The notes: generated by a model from the letters alone, not told the origin. Shown: positions 17,123 through 26,740, counted from the stretch's first letter. The stretch: 64,000 nt of DNA from Duganella levis (GCF_009857605.1 NZ_WWCT01000001.1:248001-312000); one strand, 5' to 3'. Program-made: numbers and translations.

Positions 17123-18457
17123 TCAGGCCGGGCGGCGGCGCAGCTTGTAACCGACAGCCAGCGCCGCCAGCCAGACTGGAATCAGATACACCGACAGCCG
17201 CAGATCCGGCGTCAGGTACATCACCACCAGGATCGCTGCCAGAAAGGCCAGGCACAGGTAGTTAGTGGTTGGGTAGCCCAGGCTACGGAAATGCGTGACC
17301 TGGCCAGCCGCCTTCTTCTGCGCGCGGAAGCGCAAATGGATCCAGCTGATCAAGCCCCAGTTGATAATCAGCGCCGACACTACCAGTCCCATTAAAAAGC
17401 CGAAGGCCTGCGCCGGCATGAAGTAGTTGACCGCCACGCAGATGCCGGTGGCCAGCGCCGATACGCCGAGCGCCGTCAGCGGCACGCCGCGCGCGTTGAC
17501 CTTCAACAGCGCCTGCGGCGCATTGCCTTGCTTGGCCAGGCCGTACAGCATGCGGGTGTTGGCGTACACGCCGCTGTTATACACCGACAGCGCGGCCGTC
17601 AGCACCACCAGATTCAGCACATTGGCCACCACATCGCTGTTCAGCGCATGGAAGATCAGCACAAACGGGCTGCCGCTGGTGACCACTTTCTGCCACGGAT
17701 ACAGCGACAGCAGGATGCCCAGCGCGCCGATGTAGAAGATCAGGATGCGGTAGATGGCCTGGTTGGTCGCCTTGGGAATGGTCTGCGATGGATTGTCCGC
17801 TTCGGCGGCAGTGATGCCGATCAGTTCCAGTCCGCCGAACGAGAACATAATGACCGCCATGGCCATCACCAGTCCACTGACGCCATGCGGGAAGAAGCCG
17901 CCGTGCTGCCACAGGTTGGCCACGGTGGCTTGCGGACCGGCGTCGCCGGAGATCAGCAGCCAGGCGCCGAACAGGATCATGCCGACGATGGCCAGTACCT
18001 TGATGATGGCGAACCAGAATTCCATTTCGCCGAAGGCCTTCACGTTGAACAGGCTGATGGCGTTGATGATGGCGAAGAAGGCCAGCGCCGACACCCAAGT
18101 CGGCACCGCCGGCCACCAGTATTGAATATAAATGCCGACCGCCGACAGTTCGGCCATGCTGACCAGTACATACAACACCCAGTAATTCCAGCCCGCCATG
18201 AAGCCGGCCCAGTGGCCGCAGTATTTGTCGGCGAAGTAGCTGAAGGAGCCGGCCACCGGCTCGTCGACCACCATCTCGCCCAGCTGGCGCATGATGAAGA
18301 AGGCGATGACGCCCGCCACGCCATAACCCAGCAGCACCGAAGGACCGGCCATCTGGATTGTCTGCGCGATACCGAGAAACAGGCCGGTGCCAATGGCGCC
18401 GCCTAGCGCGATCAACTGAATGTGCCGGCTTTTCAGGCCGCGCTTGAGTTCACTCAT
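17123..18457 (-). CDS. Amino acid permease, AroP/ProY/GabP family
   Basis: This 444-residue APC transporter carries the amino acid transporter signature: SRHIQLIALGGAIGTGLFLG near the N-terminus, then GEMVVDEPVAGSFSYFADKY and MFSFGGLELIGITAAEADNP, all hallmarks of the AAT subfamily (AroP, PheP, ProY, CycA, GabP). Twelve membrane segments are evident. The ATG at 18457 (MSELKRGLKSRH) is chosen over an upstream in-frame codon because AGGAG sits 6 bases ahead and it matches the family N-terminus. It is divergent from the cyanophycinase gene, 118 bases away. An amino acid importer beside a cyanophycin-degrading enzyme suggests uptake of released Asp or Arg, but substrate specificity cannot be read. 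Confidence 0.9.
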   Translation of the reverse strand: MSELKRGLKSRHIQLIALGGAIGTGLFLGIAQTIQMAGPSVLLGYGVAGVIAFFIMRQLGEMVVDEPVAGSFSYFADKYCGHWAGFMAGWNYWVLYVLVSMAELSAVGIYIQYWWPAVPTWVSALAFFAIINAISLFNVKAFGEMEFWFAIIKVLAIVGMILFGAWLLISGDAGPQATVANLWQHGGFFPHGVSGLVMAMAVIMFSFGGLELIGITAAEADNPSQTIPKATNQAIYRILIFYIGALGILLSLYPWQKVVTSGSPFVLIFHALNSDVVANVLNLVVLTAALSVYNSGVYANTRMLYGLAKQGNAPQALLKVNARGVPLTALGVSALATGICVAVNYFMPAQAFGFLMGLVVSALIINWGLISWIHLRFRAQKKAAGQVTHFRSLGYPTTNYLCLAFLAAILVVMYLTPDLRLSVYLIPVWLAALAVGYKLRRRPA

Positions 18458-18575
18458 CAAATCTCCTGTGCACACTGACGTAAAAGTTGATTCTCGCACA
18501 ACTGCGGGTCCGGTAGCCAGATGCTGCGGCGCTCTGTCATATAATTGTAGGGATCACCCAGACGAGGAATATCGT

Positions 18576-19796
18576 ATGACGAGTTTAGTTAAAGCGGTGC
18601 GCATGCTGTGCGTGTCGTTGGTCGCACTGGCCATGCAGGTCTCAACCGCTGCCGAAAGCGCGCCGAAAGGCCATTTGCTGATCGCCGGCGGCGCCGTGCG
18701 GGCCGATAACGGCGAGGTGTGGACGCGGCTGGTGGAGCTGGCCGGCGGCAAGGGCGCGCGCATCGCGGTGATGCCCAGCGCGGCCGGTAATCCGCTGCGT
18801 TCGGGTACCAATCTGGTGGCGACACTGAATAAATATGGCGCCTCGGCTTTCGCTGTGCCGGTGGGGGTGCGCTTCAAGGAGCGCGACTACAAGCGCGACG
18901 CGGAAGATGAAACGCTGGCCAGCCAGATCCGCGCAGCGGGCGGCGTCTACTTCGCCGGTGGCGATCAGGGCTTGATCACCAAGGCGCTGGTGCGGGCCGA
19001 CGGCACGCGCACCGCCGTGTTGCAGGCGATCTGGGATGTCTACCAAAAGGGAGGGGTGGTCGCAGGCAGCAGCGCCGGCGCCGCCATCATGAGCAGCACC
19101 ATGTATTACGAGGCGAAGACGGTGCTGGGCACCCTGAGCGTGGGCGTCAACGACGGCCTGGAACTGGCGCCGGGCCTGGGCTTCGTCGGCAAGGACTTGT
19201 TCGTCGACCAGCACTTGCTGGCGCGCGGCCGCTTTGCGCGCATGCTGCCGGCCATGCTGAAGAAAGGCTACAAGCAGGGACTGGGCATTGATGAAAACAC
19301 CGCCATCATCCTCGACGGCCAGCACAATGTAGAGGTTATCGGCTATCAGGGCGCGCTGTTGCTGGACCTGGCGCAGGCCGAGACCAATGGCAGCGAGAAG
19401 GACTTCAATCTGTCCAACGCCCGCATCAGCTACCTGGATCGTGGCGACCGCTATAACCTGCAAACCCGCGTGTACACACCATCCATCGACAAAAAGGATG
19501 GCAAGCTCGATCCGGCCAATCCTTATCTGGACGAACAGGTCTACTCGGCCGACATCCTGGGCCACAACACGGTGCTGGTGATGATGGAAAAGCTGATCAA
19601 CAACTCGCGCAGCGAGGCGATTGGCATTGCGGCGGCGGCGCCGGGCGATCCGCGTCCCGACCTGGGCTTTGAGTTCAAGCTGACGCGCGACGCCAGCAGT
19701 GTTGGTTACGAGTCGGCCACTGCAGACGCTTACACCATCCTGAACCTGCGCATGGACGTGCGGCCGCTGAAGATTACGCAGCCCTGGTACCACTAA
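18576..19796 (+). CDS. Cyanophycinase, exported (peptidase S51 family)
   Basis: This 406-residue protein has a signal peptide (residues 1-26, ending near STAAES). The S51 peptidase domain shows GHLLIAGGAVR, FAGGDQGLITKAL, and the nucleophile elbow GSSAGAAIMS with the catalytic serine; DLFVDQHLLARGRFARM and GLGIDENTAIIL are typical of cyanophycinase. The enzyme hydrolyses multi-L-arginyl-poly-L-aspartate to beta-Asp-Arg dipeptides. A signal peptide suggests an extracellular or periplasmic CphE-like role rather than use of an internal store; no cyanophycin synthetase gene is in the window. A TATAAT lies at 18540-18545, but no clear -35 was seen. The start is the ATG following GACGAGGAATATC. The C-terminal 110 residues extend beyond the core domain. 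Confidence 0.9.
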   Translation: MTSLVKAVRMLCVSLVALAMQVSTAAESAPKGHLLIAGGAVRADNGEVWTRLVELAGGKGARIAVMPSAAGNPLRSGTNLVATLNKYGASAFAVPVGVRFKERDYKRDAEDETLASQIRAAGGVYFAGGDQGLITKALVRADGTRTAVLQAIWDVYQKGGVVAGSSAGAAIMSSTMYYEAKTVLGTLSVGVNDGLELAPGLGFVGKDLFVDQHLLARGRFARMLPAMLKKGYKQGLGIDENTAIILDGQHNVEVIGYQGALLLDLAQAETNGSEKDFNLSNARISYLDRGDRYNLQTRVYTPSIDKKDGKLDPANPYLDEQVYSADILGHNTVLVMMEKLINNSRSEAIGIAAAAPGDPRPDLGFEFKLTRDASSVGYESATADAYTILNLRMDVRPLKITQPWYH

Positions 19797-19897
19797 AGCG
19801 CATTACAGATTGGTTAGTCGGGCGCTGACGCGCAAATCTCAGTTCACAGTTGCCTGAAATTTAAGTATGCTGGCGGTTTTTGAGAATTGAGTATGGC

Positions 19898-20797
19898 ATG
19901 ACATCAGGGAAATCGGTTTCGGCGGACGTGGCTTTCGTACAATCGCCGCTGGGCCAAGTGCTGTCCGCCGTCCTGACCGAGGGCTCCGCCTCGCACCGCA
20001 GCATCGCGGACTACCTGATGCGCAACCCGATGCGCGGCACCGCGCTCAAGATCGAGGAAATGGCGGAAGGCTGCAAAGTCTCCACCGCCACCATCAGCCG
20101 CTTCGCGCGCGATATTGGCTTTGGCAGTTACGGCGCGATGCGCAGCGCGCTGGCCGAGACGCTGCACTCAGCCTTGCAGCCGGTGGAAAAGCTGCGCAGC
20201 TCCATCGTGCGCCGCCAGGAGGCAGTGTCGCCGGCCGAAGCCAGCATGGAGTATGCGCGCGCCAACCTGGCCACCACCCAAGGCGCGCTGTCGCCGCAGG
20301 CGTTGGAGGATGTGGCGCGCAAGATCGACGGCGCCCGCACCATCTACGTGCTGGGGCTGGGCATGTCGTCCAGCTTCGCTTCGCTGCTGGCGCTGCATCT
20401 GCAACCGTATTGCAAGCACGTGGTGGAAATGGCCGGCCCAGGCGGCAACGAGGCGGCGGCCGGGCGCCTGCTCCACATCGAGCGTGGCGATATGCTGCTG
20501 GCCTTGTCCTTTCCGCGCTACTCGTCGGACACCATGCGGCTGGCGCACTTCGCCCGCAACCGCAATGCCTGCGTGGTGACGATTACCGATGTGCCCTCGG
20601 CGCCGATGGTGCCGCTATCCGACCATGTGCTGTACGCCAGCAGCGCGCATGGCGTGCTGACCGGCAGCTATGTGGCAGCGGTGGCGGTGATCGAGGCGCT
20701 GGTGGCGACGCTGATGGTGTCCAACAAATCCAACGTCAGGAAGGCTGCGCGGCTCAGTGAAGTGATGTCCGAATACGTGATCGACCCCGCTGTTTAG
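19898..20797 (+). CDS. MurR/RpiR family transcriptional regulator
   Basis: This 299-residue regulator has an N-terminal RpiR helix-turn-helix (about residues 20-95; SIADYLMRNP, IEEMAEGCKVSTATISRFARDIGFGSYGAMR). A C-terminal SIS sugar-phosphate-binding domain covers about 125-260 (TIYVLGLGMSSSFASLLALHL, RGDMLLALSFPRYSSDTMRLA, VVTITDVPSAPMVPLSDHVL). The ATG at 19898 is preferred to an upstream TTG. It precedes the GH92 mannosidase gene by 95 bases in the same direction. RpiR proteins usually respond to a phosphosugar and control the adjacent catabolic gene, so mannoside use is the probable target. That is inference from proximity. Confidence 0.9.
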   Translation: MTSGKSVSADVAFVQSPLGQVLSAVLTEGSASHRSIADYLMRNPMRGTALKIEEMAEGCKVSTATISRFARDIGFGSYGAMRSALAETLHSALQPVEKLRSSIVRRQEAVSPAEASMEYARANLATTQGALSPQALEDVARKIDGARTIYVLGLGMSSSFASLLALHLQPYCKHVVEMAGPGGNEAAAGRLLHIERGDMLLALSFPRYSSDTMRLAHFARNRNACVVTITDVPSAPMVPLSDHVLYASSAHGVLTGSYVAAVAVIEALVATLMVSNKSNVRKAARLSEVMSEYVIDPAV

Positions 20798-20835
20798 CGG
20801 ATTTACTAAACATTGGCCCTTATGCGTTCTATCGA

Positions 20836-20864
20836 TTGACCGGGGCCGGAGCAGACGCTATAAA
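20836..20864 (+). promoter_or_regulatory. Sigma-70-type promoter of the GH92 gene
   Basis: TTGACC and TATAAA are separated by exactly 17 bases, and the ATG of the mannosidase gene lies 29 bases further on. The site falls in the short gap after the RpiR gene, so the mannosidase can be transcribed independently of the regulator. Confidence 0.62.
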
Positions 20865-20892
20865 GTCGGATCGTCTTGATAGCGGATGCTGA

Positions 20893-23220
20893 ATGAACGT
20901 GATTAAATCCCTCTTTCCGGCCGGCGCAGTGGCGCTGGCCCTGGCCATTCCGGCGTTTTCCTTCGCCCAGACCACGCCCGCAGCAGCGGTCGATGTGTTC
21001 ATCGGCACCGGCGGCGATGGCCATACCTTCCCCGGCGCCACGCGGCCTTTCGGCATGGTGCAGCTGAGTCCCGACACGCAGGTGCGGCCGTTCCGCCAGA
21101 GTTACCCGTGGGCGTCCGGCTACCGCTATGACGACGACAGCATTCTCGGCTTCTCGCACACGCACTTTTCCGGCAGCGGCCATTCCGACCTGGGTGACGT
21201 GCTGCTGATGCCTTACAGCGGCGAGACCAAATGGGAGCCGGGTTATCCCGAGCGGCCATTCAGTGGCTACCGTTCCCGCTTCAGCCACAAGGAAGAACAC
21301 GCGTCGCCCGGTTATTACGCGGTGCGCCTGTCCGATAACGAAGTGGACGTGGAGCTGACCGCCAGCGACCGCGTCGGCCTGCATCGCTACCGCTACGCCA
21401 AGGGCGCCGAGGCCAAGGTGATACTGGATCTGCGCAGCAGTATCTACGACTACGCCGCCAAGAACCTGTGGTCACGCCTGCGCGTGCGCGACAACACGCT
21501 GATCACCGGCATGCGCGAAACGCGCGGCTGGGCGGCCGGCCGGCAGCTGTATTTCGCCATCCAGTTCTCGCATCCGCTGTCGTCACGCTCCCTGCGCAAT
21601 ATGGAGCGCGATGTGGAATACCGCGGCTTTGCAGGTCCGGGCAGCGGTCCGGGCGACAAGGCCGTAGTAGAGGGCAAAGCATTGGTGGGCGCGCTGGACT
21701 TCGGCGTGCCCGCAGACGGCCAGCTGGAAGTGAAGGTGGCGATATCCGGCGTCAGCGAGGAGGGCGCGATCGCCAATCTGGCCGAGATGCCAGGCTGGGA
21801 CTTCGATGCGGAACGCGTCAAGGCATCGGCCGCGTGGAACGAGGCGCTGGGCGCCGTCACCATCGAGGCGGAGCCGGAGATGCGCAAGATGGTGTACACG
21901 GCGCTCTATCACAGCATGCTGGCGCCTAGCCTGTACATGGACCGCGACGGCCATTATCGTGGCCCGGACAACGAGGTGCATCAGGCCAAGGGCTTCCGCT
22001 ATCACTCGACGTTCTCGCTGTGGGACACCTATCGGGCGCTGCATCCCTTGCTGACGCTGATCCAGCCGGAGCAGCGCAATGTGGACTTTGTGCGTTCGCT
22101 GATCGAGTCGCAGAAGGCCAGTCCATACGGCATCCTGCCGGTGTGGCAGTTCCATGGGCTGGAGACGTGGTGCATGATCGGCTACCACGCAGTACCGGTA
22201 ATCGCTGACGCCTACATGAAAGGCCTGAAAGGCTTTGACGCCGAAGAAGCGTTGAAGGCCATGACCAGCAGCGCGGAATACGGTCCTTACGGCGGCCTGC
22301 AACACTATATGAAACTGGGTTATGTGCCGATTGACCTGGAACCGGAAGCGGCATCCAAGACGGTGGAATATGCCTTTGATGACTGGACCATCGCCCGCAT
22401 GGCCGAGAAGATGGGCAAGAAGGACATCGCCGCCCGCTACTATCAGCGCGCGCAGAACTACCGTAATTCCTTCGATGTGAAGACTGGCTTCCTGCGTGCC
22501 CGCAAATCGGATGGCAGCTTCCGCGAGCCATTCAATCCGGTGCAGTCCAACTTCGGCAGCGACTACACCGAGGGCAGCGCGTGGCAGTATTCGTGGTATA
22601 TGCCGCACGATAACGCGGGCCTGATCAAGATGCTGGGCGGCGACAAGGCGCTGCAGGACAAGATCGACATGGTGTTCGACGCCAAGGTGGACGACAACGT
22701 TTACGCGCACATGGAAGACATCTCCGGCTTGATCGGCCACTACGCGCATGGCAACGAGCCGTCGCACCATGTGGCTTACCTGTACAACTATGCCGGCGCA
22801 CCGTGGAAGACGCAGCAACGCCTGACGCAGGTGGTGGCGTCGCAGTACAACACCACGCCGGCCGGCTTGTCTGGGAATGACGATCTGGGGCAGATGTCGG
22901 CCTGGCTGGCCTTCACGGCGCTGGGTTTCTATCCGGTGGCGCCGGGCAGCAATGAGTATGTGATCGGCCGTCCGTTCCTCGACAAGGTGGTGATGAATCT
23001 GCCGAACGGCAAACGCTTCACCATCCGCGCACCGGGCCTGAGCAAGGAAAATATCTACGTGGCCGGCGTGACGCTGAACGGCAAGCCGCTGGCGCAGACC
23101 TTCCTGCGCCATGAACAGATCACGGCCGGTGGTGAGCTGGTGTTCACCATGTCCAGCACCCCGAACAAGGCGTGGGGTACCGCAAAAGGCGACCGGCCGT
23201 ACACCCAGACTGCGTACTAA
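20893..23220 (+). CDS. GH92 family alpha-mannosidase, exported
   Basis: This 775-residue enzyme has a clear signal peptide (residues 1-25, ending SFAQ). It shows the GH92 pattern throughout: VDVFIGTGGDGHTFPGATRPFGM at the N-terminal beta-sandwich, GFSHTHFSGSGHSDLGD, and the catalytic (alpha/alpha)6 domain with FSLWDTYRALHPLL, GNEPSHHVAYLYNYAG, and the acid-base region SGNDDLGQMSAWLAF. GH92 enzymes are calcium-dependent exo-alpha-mannosidases with 1,2-, 1,3- or 1,4-linkage preferences that act on mannans and glycoprotein N-glycans. The preferred linkage cannot be told. An RpiR regulator precedes it. Length is normal for the family. Confidence 0.95.
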   Translation: MNVIKSLFPAGAVALALAIPAFSFAQTTPAAAVDVFIGTGGDGHTFPGATRPFGMVQLSPDTQVRPFRQSYPWASGYRYDDDSILGFSHTHFSGSGHSDLGDVLLMPYSGETKWEPGYPERPFSGYRSRFSHKEEHASPGYYAVRLSDNEVDVELTASDRVGLHRYRYAKGAEAKVILDLRSSIYDYAAKNLWSRLRVRDNTLITGMRETRGWAAGRQLYFAIQFSHPLSSRSLRNMERDVEYRGFAGPGSGPGDKAVVEGKALVGALDFGVPADGQLEVKVAISGVSEEGAIANLAEMPGWDFDAERVKASAAWNEALGAVTIEAEPEMRKMVYTALYHSMLAPSLYMDRDGHYRGPDNEVHQAKGFRYHSTFSLWDTYRALHPLLTLIQPEQRNVDFVRSLIESQKASPYGILPVWQFHGLETWCMIGYHAVPVIADAYMKGLKGFDAEEALKAMTSSAEYGPYGGLQHYMKLGYVPIDLEPEAASKTVEYAFDDWTIARMAEKMGKKDIAARYYQRAQNYRNSFDVKTGFLRARKSDGSFREPFNPVQSNFGSDYTEGSAWQYSWYMPHDNAGLIKMLGGDKALQDKIDMVFDAKVDDNVYAHMEDISGLIGHYAHGNEPSHHVAYLYNYAGAPWKTQQRLTQVVASQYNTTPAGLSGNDDLGQMSAWLAFTALGFYPVAPGSNEYVIGRPFLDKVVMNLPNGKRFTIRAPGLSKENIYVAGVTLNGKPLAQTFLRHEQITAGGELVFTMSSTPNKAWGTAKGDRPYTQTAY

Positions 23221-23244
23221 TCCGCGCTAGGTGTGCTTGACGTG

Positions 23245-24984
23245 TTAGTCGTCGATCAGATCGTAGTCGGTGAGCAAACCATCGGTGGTCAAGTACACCA
23301 GCAGCTTGCGGGCCGGCTTGATGCCGCCGGCCTGAAACGCAAGTACGGTGTCCACCTGGCTGCCGTGGCGCTCGATCTTGCGACCAGCAACCGCTTGCTT
23401 GTGCAAAAAAGTCAGCGAGTTTATGTGGGCTAGTTCGCTGATTGACTGCGAGCCCAAGTCGCTTCTCAGGCCGGCGGTGGCGAATGCCGAATTGGCGAAT
23501 GCACTGCCGCCTTTCGCCGCATCGGCAAGCCAGGCTTGCACATTTTTCGTATGCGCGGGATTGGGGTCTTTACGTGCTTTCAGGTTGTGCATCAGCGGCC
23601 CAATGCGCGGCGCTGTATTGCTTTCCCCTTTGGTCGTCATCACTACTTCGGTCACTTCGCCTTTTGCGTCAACCACGAAGGCTAGCGAAAAATTGCGGGA
23701 TGTCGAGTAGAAGTGGCTGGCGTCGGCAGGTACGAATACTTCGTCTGGCAAACCGTCGAAAATAGTCACCAGCTTGCCATCCCTTACGTCGAAAGTTCCC
23801 ATCCGGTTGTTGGAGAATTCGTAGCGACCAGAATAGAGCGCCAGCGACCTGGCATCGATTTTTACCCCGGGGTGCTGGACTGCCTTGTCGTCGTCCGCTT
23901 CCGGCCAGTGGTAGGCGCGGCCAATGGCGGCGGTAAGGCGCTCCATCATTCTGGAATTGTCGTTCGCATTAATCATGATCACGGCGCCTTGTCCCGTGCG
24001 GGAAAATGCCGTCAGCAAGGTGTCGAAGCCTTCGTCGCGGCCGCCGTGCGAGAAGCGCTGCGCGCGGCCACTGCCATTGAGGAAGAGTCCCAGACCGACG
24101 TTTTCTTTTTGTGGAGTCAACATTTGTTCGGTCAGCGCAGCCGGGATGACCGGGTTGGACGTGCCGGCAAGAGACTGCTGGACGCCGATGGCAAAGCGTG
24201 CCAGATCCGATGCATTGGTCCATAAGCCGGCTGCCGCCATCTCCGGATACAAGTGCCAGCGTCCCTTGACCATGCCACGGTCAGCAAGGTGACCGCTGGC
24301 GTTCAACTGCGCCGCCTCTGGCAGCGGTGGTTGCAAGTACGAGCTATCGTTCATTTGCAACGGCTTGAGAACCGCGTCACGCATGTAGTCGGGGAAGGTT
24401 TGACCGCTGACATCGACCACCATTTGCTGCATGACGGTGTAGCCGCCACCAGAGTATCGAACCTTGCTGCCGGGGACCAGGTCGACGCGAATGGGTGCGG
24501 TGTTCGCCGGCGGTTCGCCATTCAGTACCTGAACAACGCTGGGCATGCGTGCATCGGTAGCATAACCGGGGAAGCCATGCACGGTCAGGCCGGCGTTATG
24601 GCTCAGCAACCGACGCAATGTCACCTTGTTTTCGGCCGATAGATCGTTGTCCGGTACCTTCCAGCTAAGCAGTTTGGCGTTGACGTCTTCATCAAGGGCG
24701 AGCTTACTTTGTGCTACCAGGTGAAGGGCGCCAAACGCAGCCACCGGTTTGCTGACCGAACCTGCTTGAAACAGTGTGCGGGTCGTTACCGGCGTCTTGC
24801 CGCCTTTTTCTGTGAAGCCGTAACCCTGTGCCTTGACGATCTTCCCGTTCTCAATAATGGCAAGTGATAATCCAGGAATCTGGCGCATCGCCATTTCGGC
24901 TTTGACGATGTCGTCTATTTGATCAGCATGGGCACAACTTACAAATAACAAGGCAGCGGATAGTGCTATGGGATGAACGTTCAT
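23245..24984 (-). CDS. Serine hydrolase, class C beta-lactamase family, exported
   Basis: This 579-residue protein has a signal peptide (hydrophobic core to CAHA near residue 20). The beta-lactamase-type fold follows: the SxxK motif is AGSVSKPVAAF (near 70), the second motif is VRYSGGGYTVMQQM (near 180), and a HGG replaces KTG (RFSHGGRDEGF). A C-terminal domain of about 180 residues contains a lipocalin-like strand pattern (LALYSGRYEFSNNRMG). Such enzymes are D-amino-acid peptidases or esterases; a true antibiotic resistance role is unlikely. The ATG at 24984 is chosen because the signal peptide begins there; the frame extends further upstream without similarity. It is the last gene of the minus-strand run. 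Confidence 0.85.
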   Translation of the reverse strand: MNVHPIALSAALLFVSCAHADQIDDIVKAEMAMRQIPGLSLAIIENGKIVKAQGYGFTEKGGKTPVTTRTLFQAGSVSKPVAAFGALHLVAQSKLALDEDVNAKLLSWKVPDNDLSAENKVTLRRLLSHNAGLTVHGFPGYATDARMPSVVQVLNGEPPANTAPIRVDLVPGSKVRYSGGGYTVMQQMVVDVSGQTFPDYMRDAVLKPLQMNDSSYLQPPLPEAAQLNASGHLADRGMVKGRWHLYPEMAAAGLWTNASDLARFAIGVQQSLAGTSNPVIPAALTEQMLTPQKENVGLGLFLNGSGRAQRFSHGGRDEGFDTLLTAFSRTGQGAVIMINANDNSRMMERLTAAIGRAYHWPEADDDKAVQHPGVKIDARSLALYSGRYEFSNNRMGTFDVRDGKLVTIFDGLPDEVFVPADASHFYSTSRNFSLAFVVDAKGEVTEVVMTTKGESNTAPRIGPLMHNLKARKDPNPAHTKNVQAWLADAAKGGSAFANSAFATAGLRSDLGSQSISELAHINSLTFLHKQAVAGRKIERHGSQVDTVLAFQAGGIKPARKLLVYLTTDGLLTDYDLIDD

Positions 24985-25143
24985 GGACGATTCTTTCAAC
25001 GGTGATTGATGGACCGGGAATTTGAAAGTTGACGATACGTCATCGCCCACGCCTGGTTGGCAGGATTGCGACAGACAGTCGGATGTCAGGTATGGACCGT
25101 CCTATTTCTGGATGGGTTGGATACCGTATTTAGCTTCACGTAG

Positions 25144-25737
25144 TCAGGACAGGAGGGCGATCAGCGAGTTTGGATGGATCGCCCAGCCGGCCAGTCCCGC
25201 CAGCCCCATAAGGACGCCAAGCGCGGTCGGCACCAGCGCCACCGCGTACAGGGCCCACAGCTGCGTCAGCGCGGTGATGGCGAACAGCGAGATAGCGATG
25301 GCCAGCAGCGCGTCCGAGAGGTCGAACTGGTCGTCCTTGAAGTTGGCGGCATCGTAGACTTTCTGGTCGTTCTCGGCGTCTGCCTTGGCTTCGGCTTTTT
25401 TGTGCGCCTGTTCCTGCGCCAGCGTTTCGTACTGTTTGATGGCTTCCTGGTATGCCGGCTGTTCGGCGGCAGGACGGCCGGCTGCCGCCAGCTTCAATTG
25501 CAGCACGGTGGACTTGGCGACTTCCTCGCGTACGTTGCGGGCCTGGTAGAAGGCCCAGTGGTCAACCCGGTTGGCCTGCGCCTGCTGCATGCTCTGATTG
25601 ATGTTGTCGTCCTTGACCTTGCAGATGCCGATGAAGGTGGCCAGCAGCGCGACCGTGATGGCCACGGTGGCATTCAGCTTGCGATTGTTGGATTGTGCGG
25701 TGTCGTTCTGCGTATCGACGATGTCGAGTGGTTCCAT
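25144..25737 (-). CDS. DUF4337 family membrane protein
   Basis: This 197-residue protein has one N-terminal hydrophobic helix (LNATVAITVALLATFIGICKV), a long charged coiled-coil-like middle (NQSMQQAQANRVDHWAFYQARNVREEVAKS, then LAQEQAHKKAEAKADAEND), and two C-terminal hydrophobic segments. The middle motif HWAFYQAR is typical of DUF4337 proteins, whose function is unknown. It lies 42 bases after a small hypothetical gene in a minus-strand run, so co-transcription is possible. The C-terminus (HPNSLIALLS) is short of polar residues. Nothing in the sequence suggests a reaction. Confidence 0.75.
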   Translation of the reverse strand: MEPLDIVDTQNDTAQSNNRKLNATVAITVALLATFIGICKVKDDNINQSMQQAQANRVDHWAFYQARNVREEVAKSTVLQLKLAAAGRPAAEQPAYQEAIKQYETLAQEQAHKKAEAKADAENDQKVYDAANFKDDQFDLSDALLAIAISLFAITALTQLWALYAVALVPTALGVLMGLAGLAGWAIHPNSLIALLS

Positions 25738-25779
25738 GATGCTTGGGGAGAGTGGAAAGCCGTCAGCATAACCTACTCT

Positions 25780-26373
25780 CTATTGCAGCTTGGCTTTTTC
25801 AGCGAGGACTTTTTCGTGAAACTTGACCATGTCGGCCTCCTTCTGGCGGGCCTCTTCGAGCGTTGGCACGTCCAGTTCACGCCGCAGAATGTCGGACACG
25901 GAGGGATCAACCGGCACTAGCCTTGGCGGGCGGTTGAAGTGGGACTGCGACTGGGTACCGAAACGCTGCGGGCGGCCGATCCGCACCAGGAAGCGGTCCA
26001 TGCTGGCCGCCGCAAGCCATTTGGCCTTGGGTTCCCCCTTGCTGATGGCGATCACGCACAGGTCGTGCGCCAGCAACGCGTCGTCCGGCTCCAGCGCGTG
26101 TTGCAGCACCATGGCCGCGTGGTAGTAGGCTTCGCCGCTGCCCAGCGGACCGGCCGCCAGCAGTTCCTTGACGCGCAATTCGCGCTGTTCGTCGCGCAGC
26201 GATATGGCGTTCCAGTCGCGCTGTGCGTTGGGCGGGCCATCGCGGTCGGCCTGGTCCTCGGTATAGAGCTTGACCAGCTCCTGGCTGACCGTCAGCGGAA
26301 TGGTATCGGCAGCTGAGGCAAAGGCAGGGGCAGCGCCGAGAACGAGGGACAGCACAAGGTGACGTATGGTCAT
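25780..26373 (-). CDS. Hypothetical exported protein (DUF6624-like pattern)
   Basis: This 197-residue protein has a signal peptide (MTIRHLVLSLVLGAAPAFASA). The body is helix-rich and shows LVKLYTEDQADRD, a VKELLAAGPLGSGEAYYHAAMVLQHALEPDD stretch, a HDLCVIAISKG segment, and LAAASMDRFLVRIGRPQRFGTQ. The latter motif (DR-x2-x-GRPQ-x-x-GTQ) recurs in small uncharacterised secreted proteins and resembles DUF6624-type sequences, but I cannot assign it firmly. The start ATG at 26373 overlaps the region just after the next small gene by 4 bases of gap only. No catalytic motif was recognised. It is likely co-transcribed with its neighbours. Confidence 0.55.
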   Translation of the reverse strand: MTIRHLVLSLVLGAAPAFASAADTIPLTVSQELVKLYTEDQADRDGPPNAQRDWNAISLRDEQRELRVKELLAAGPLGSGEAYYHAAMVLQHALEPDDALLAHDLCVIAISKGEPKAKWLAAASMDRFLVRIGRPQRFGTQSQSHFNRPPRLVPVDPSVSDILRRELDVPTLEEARQKEADMVKFHEKVLAEKAKLQ

Positions 26374-26377
26374 GGCA

Positions 26378-26740
26378 TCAGGGCTTGTTCACGCGCTTTG
26401 CGGTAATGGTGATGTGATGGTCGGTGCCAGCTTTGCCGTTGACGACAGTCGGCTGGTTCCATTGCAGCAGGTGCTGCGAGTCGCCGGTTTTCTGCAGCAG
26501 CTTGATTTCCAGGCCTTCGTTGCAGGACGACACAGCGACCACCGAGAACGCGAAGTTGGGCGAGCTGAATTCCTGCGGAGTCGAGGCGCCGACGAATTTG
26601 TCGCTGGATCGCATGGTGGTGACGCCATGCTGCGCCGTCAACGCGATGGTTGCTGGCGCCTGCGGCAGCGGTTTGCAGTCGGTGGCGGCGAAGGCCTGGC
26701 AGGACAGCATGCCCGCGGCGATCAGAATAAGTTGGCGCAT
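26378..26740 (-). CDS. Hypothetical small exported protein
   Basis: This 120-residue protein has a signal peptide (MRQLILIAAGMLSCQAFA). The mature part is about 100 residues with two cysteines (DCKPLPQ and SSCNEGLE) and alternating strands, so a small beta-sandwich with one disulfide is plausible. No family was recognised. It sits 11 bases after the glyoxalase-like gene and 4 bases before the next hypothetical gene, all on the minus strand, which supports a real coding gene in a short operon. Its periplasmic or secreted location is inferred. Confidence 0.55.
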   Translation of the reverse strand: MRQLILIAAGMLSCQAFAATDCKPLPQAPATIALTAQHGVTTMRSSDKFVGASTPQEFSSPNFAFSVVAVSSCNEGLEIKLLQKTGDSQHLLQWNQPTVVNGKAGTDHHITITAKRVNKP

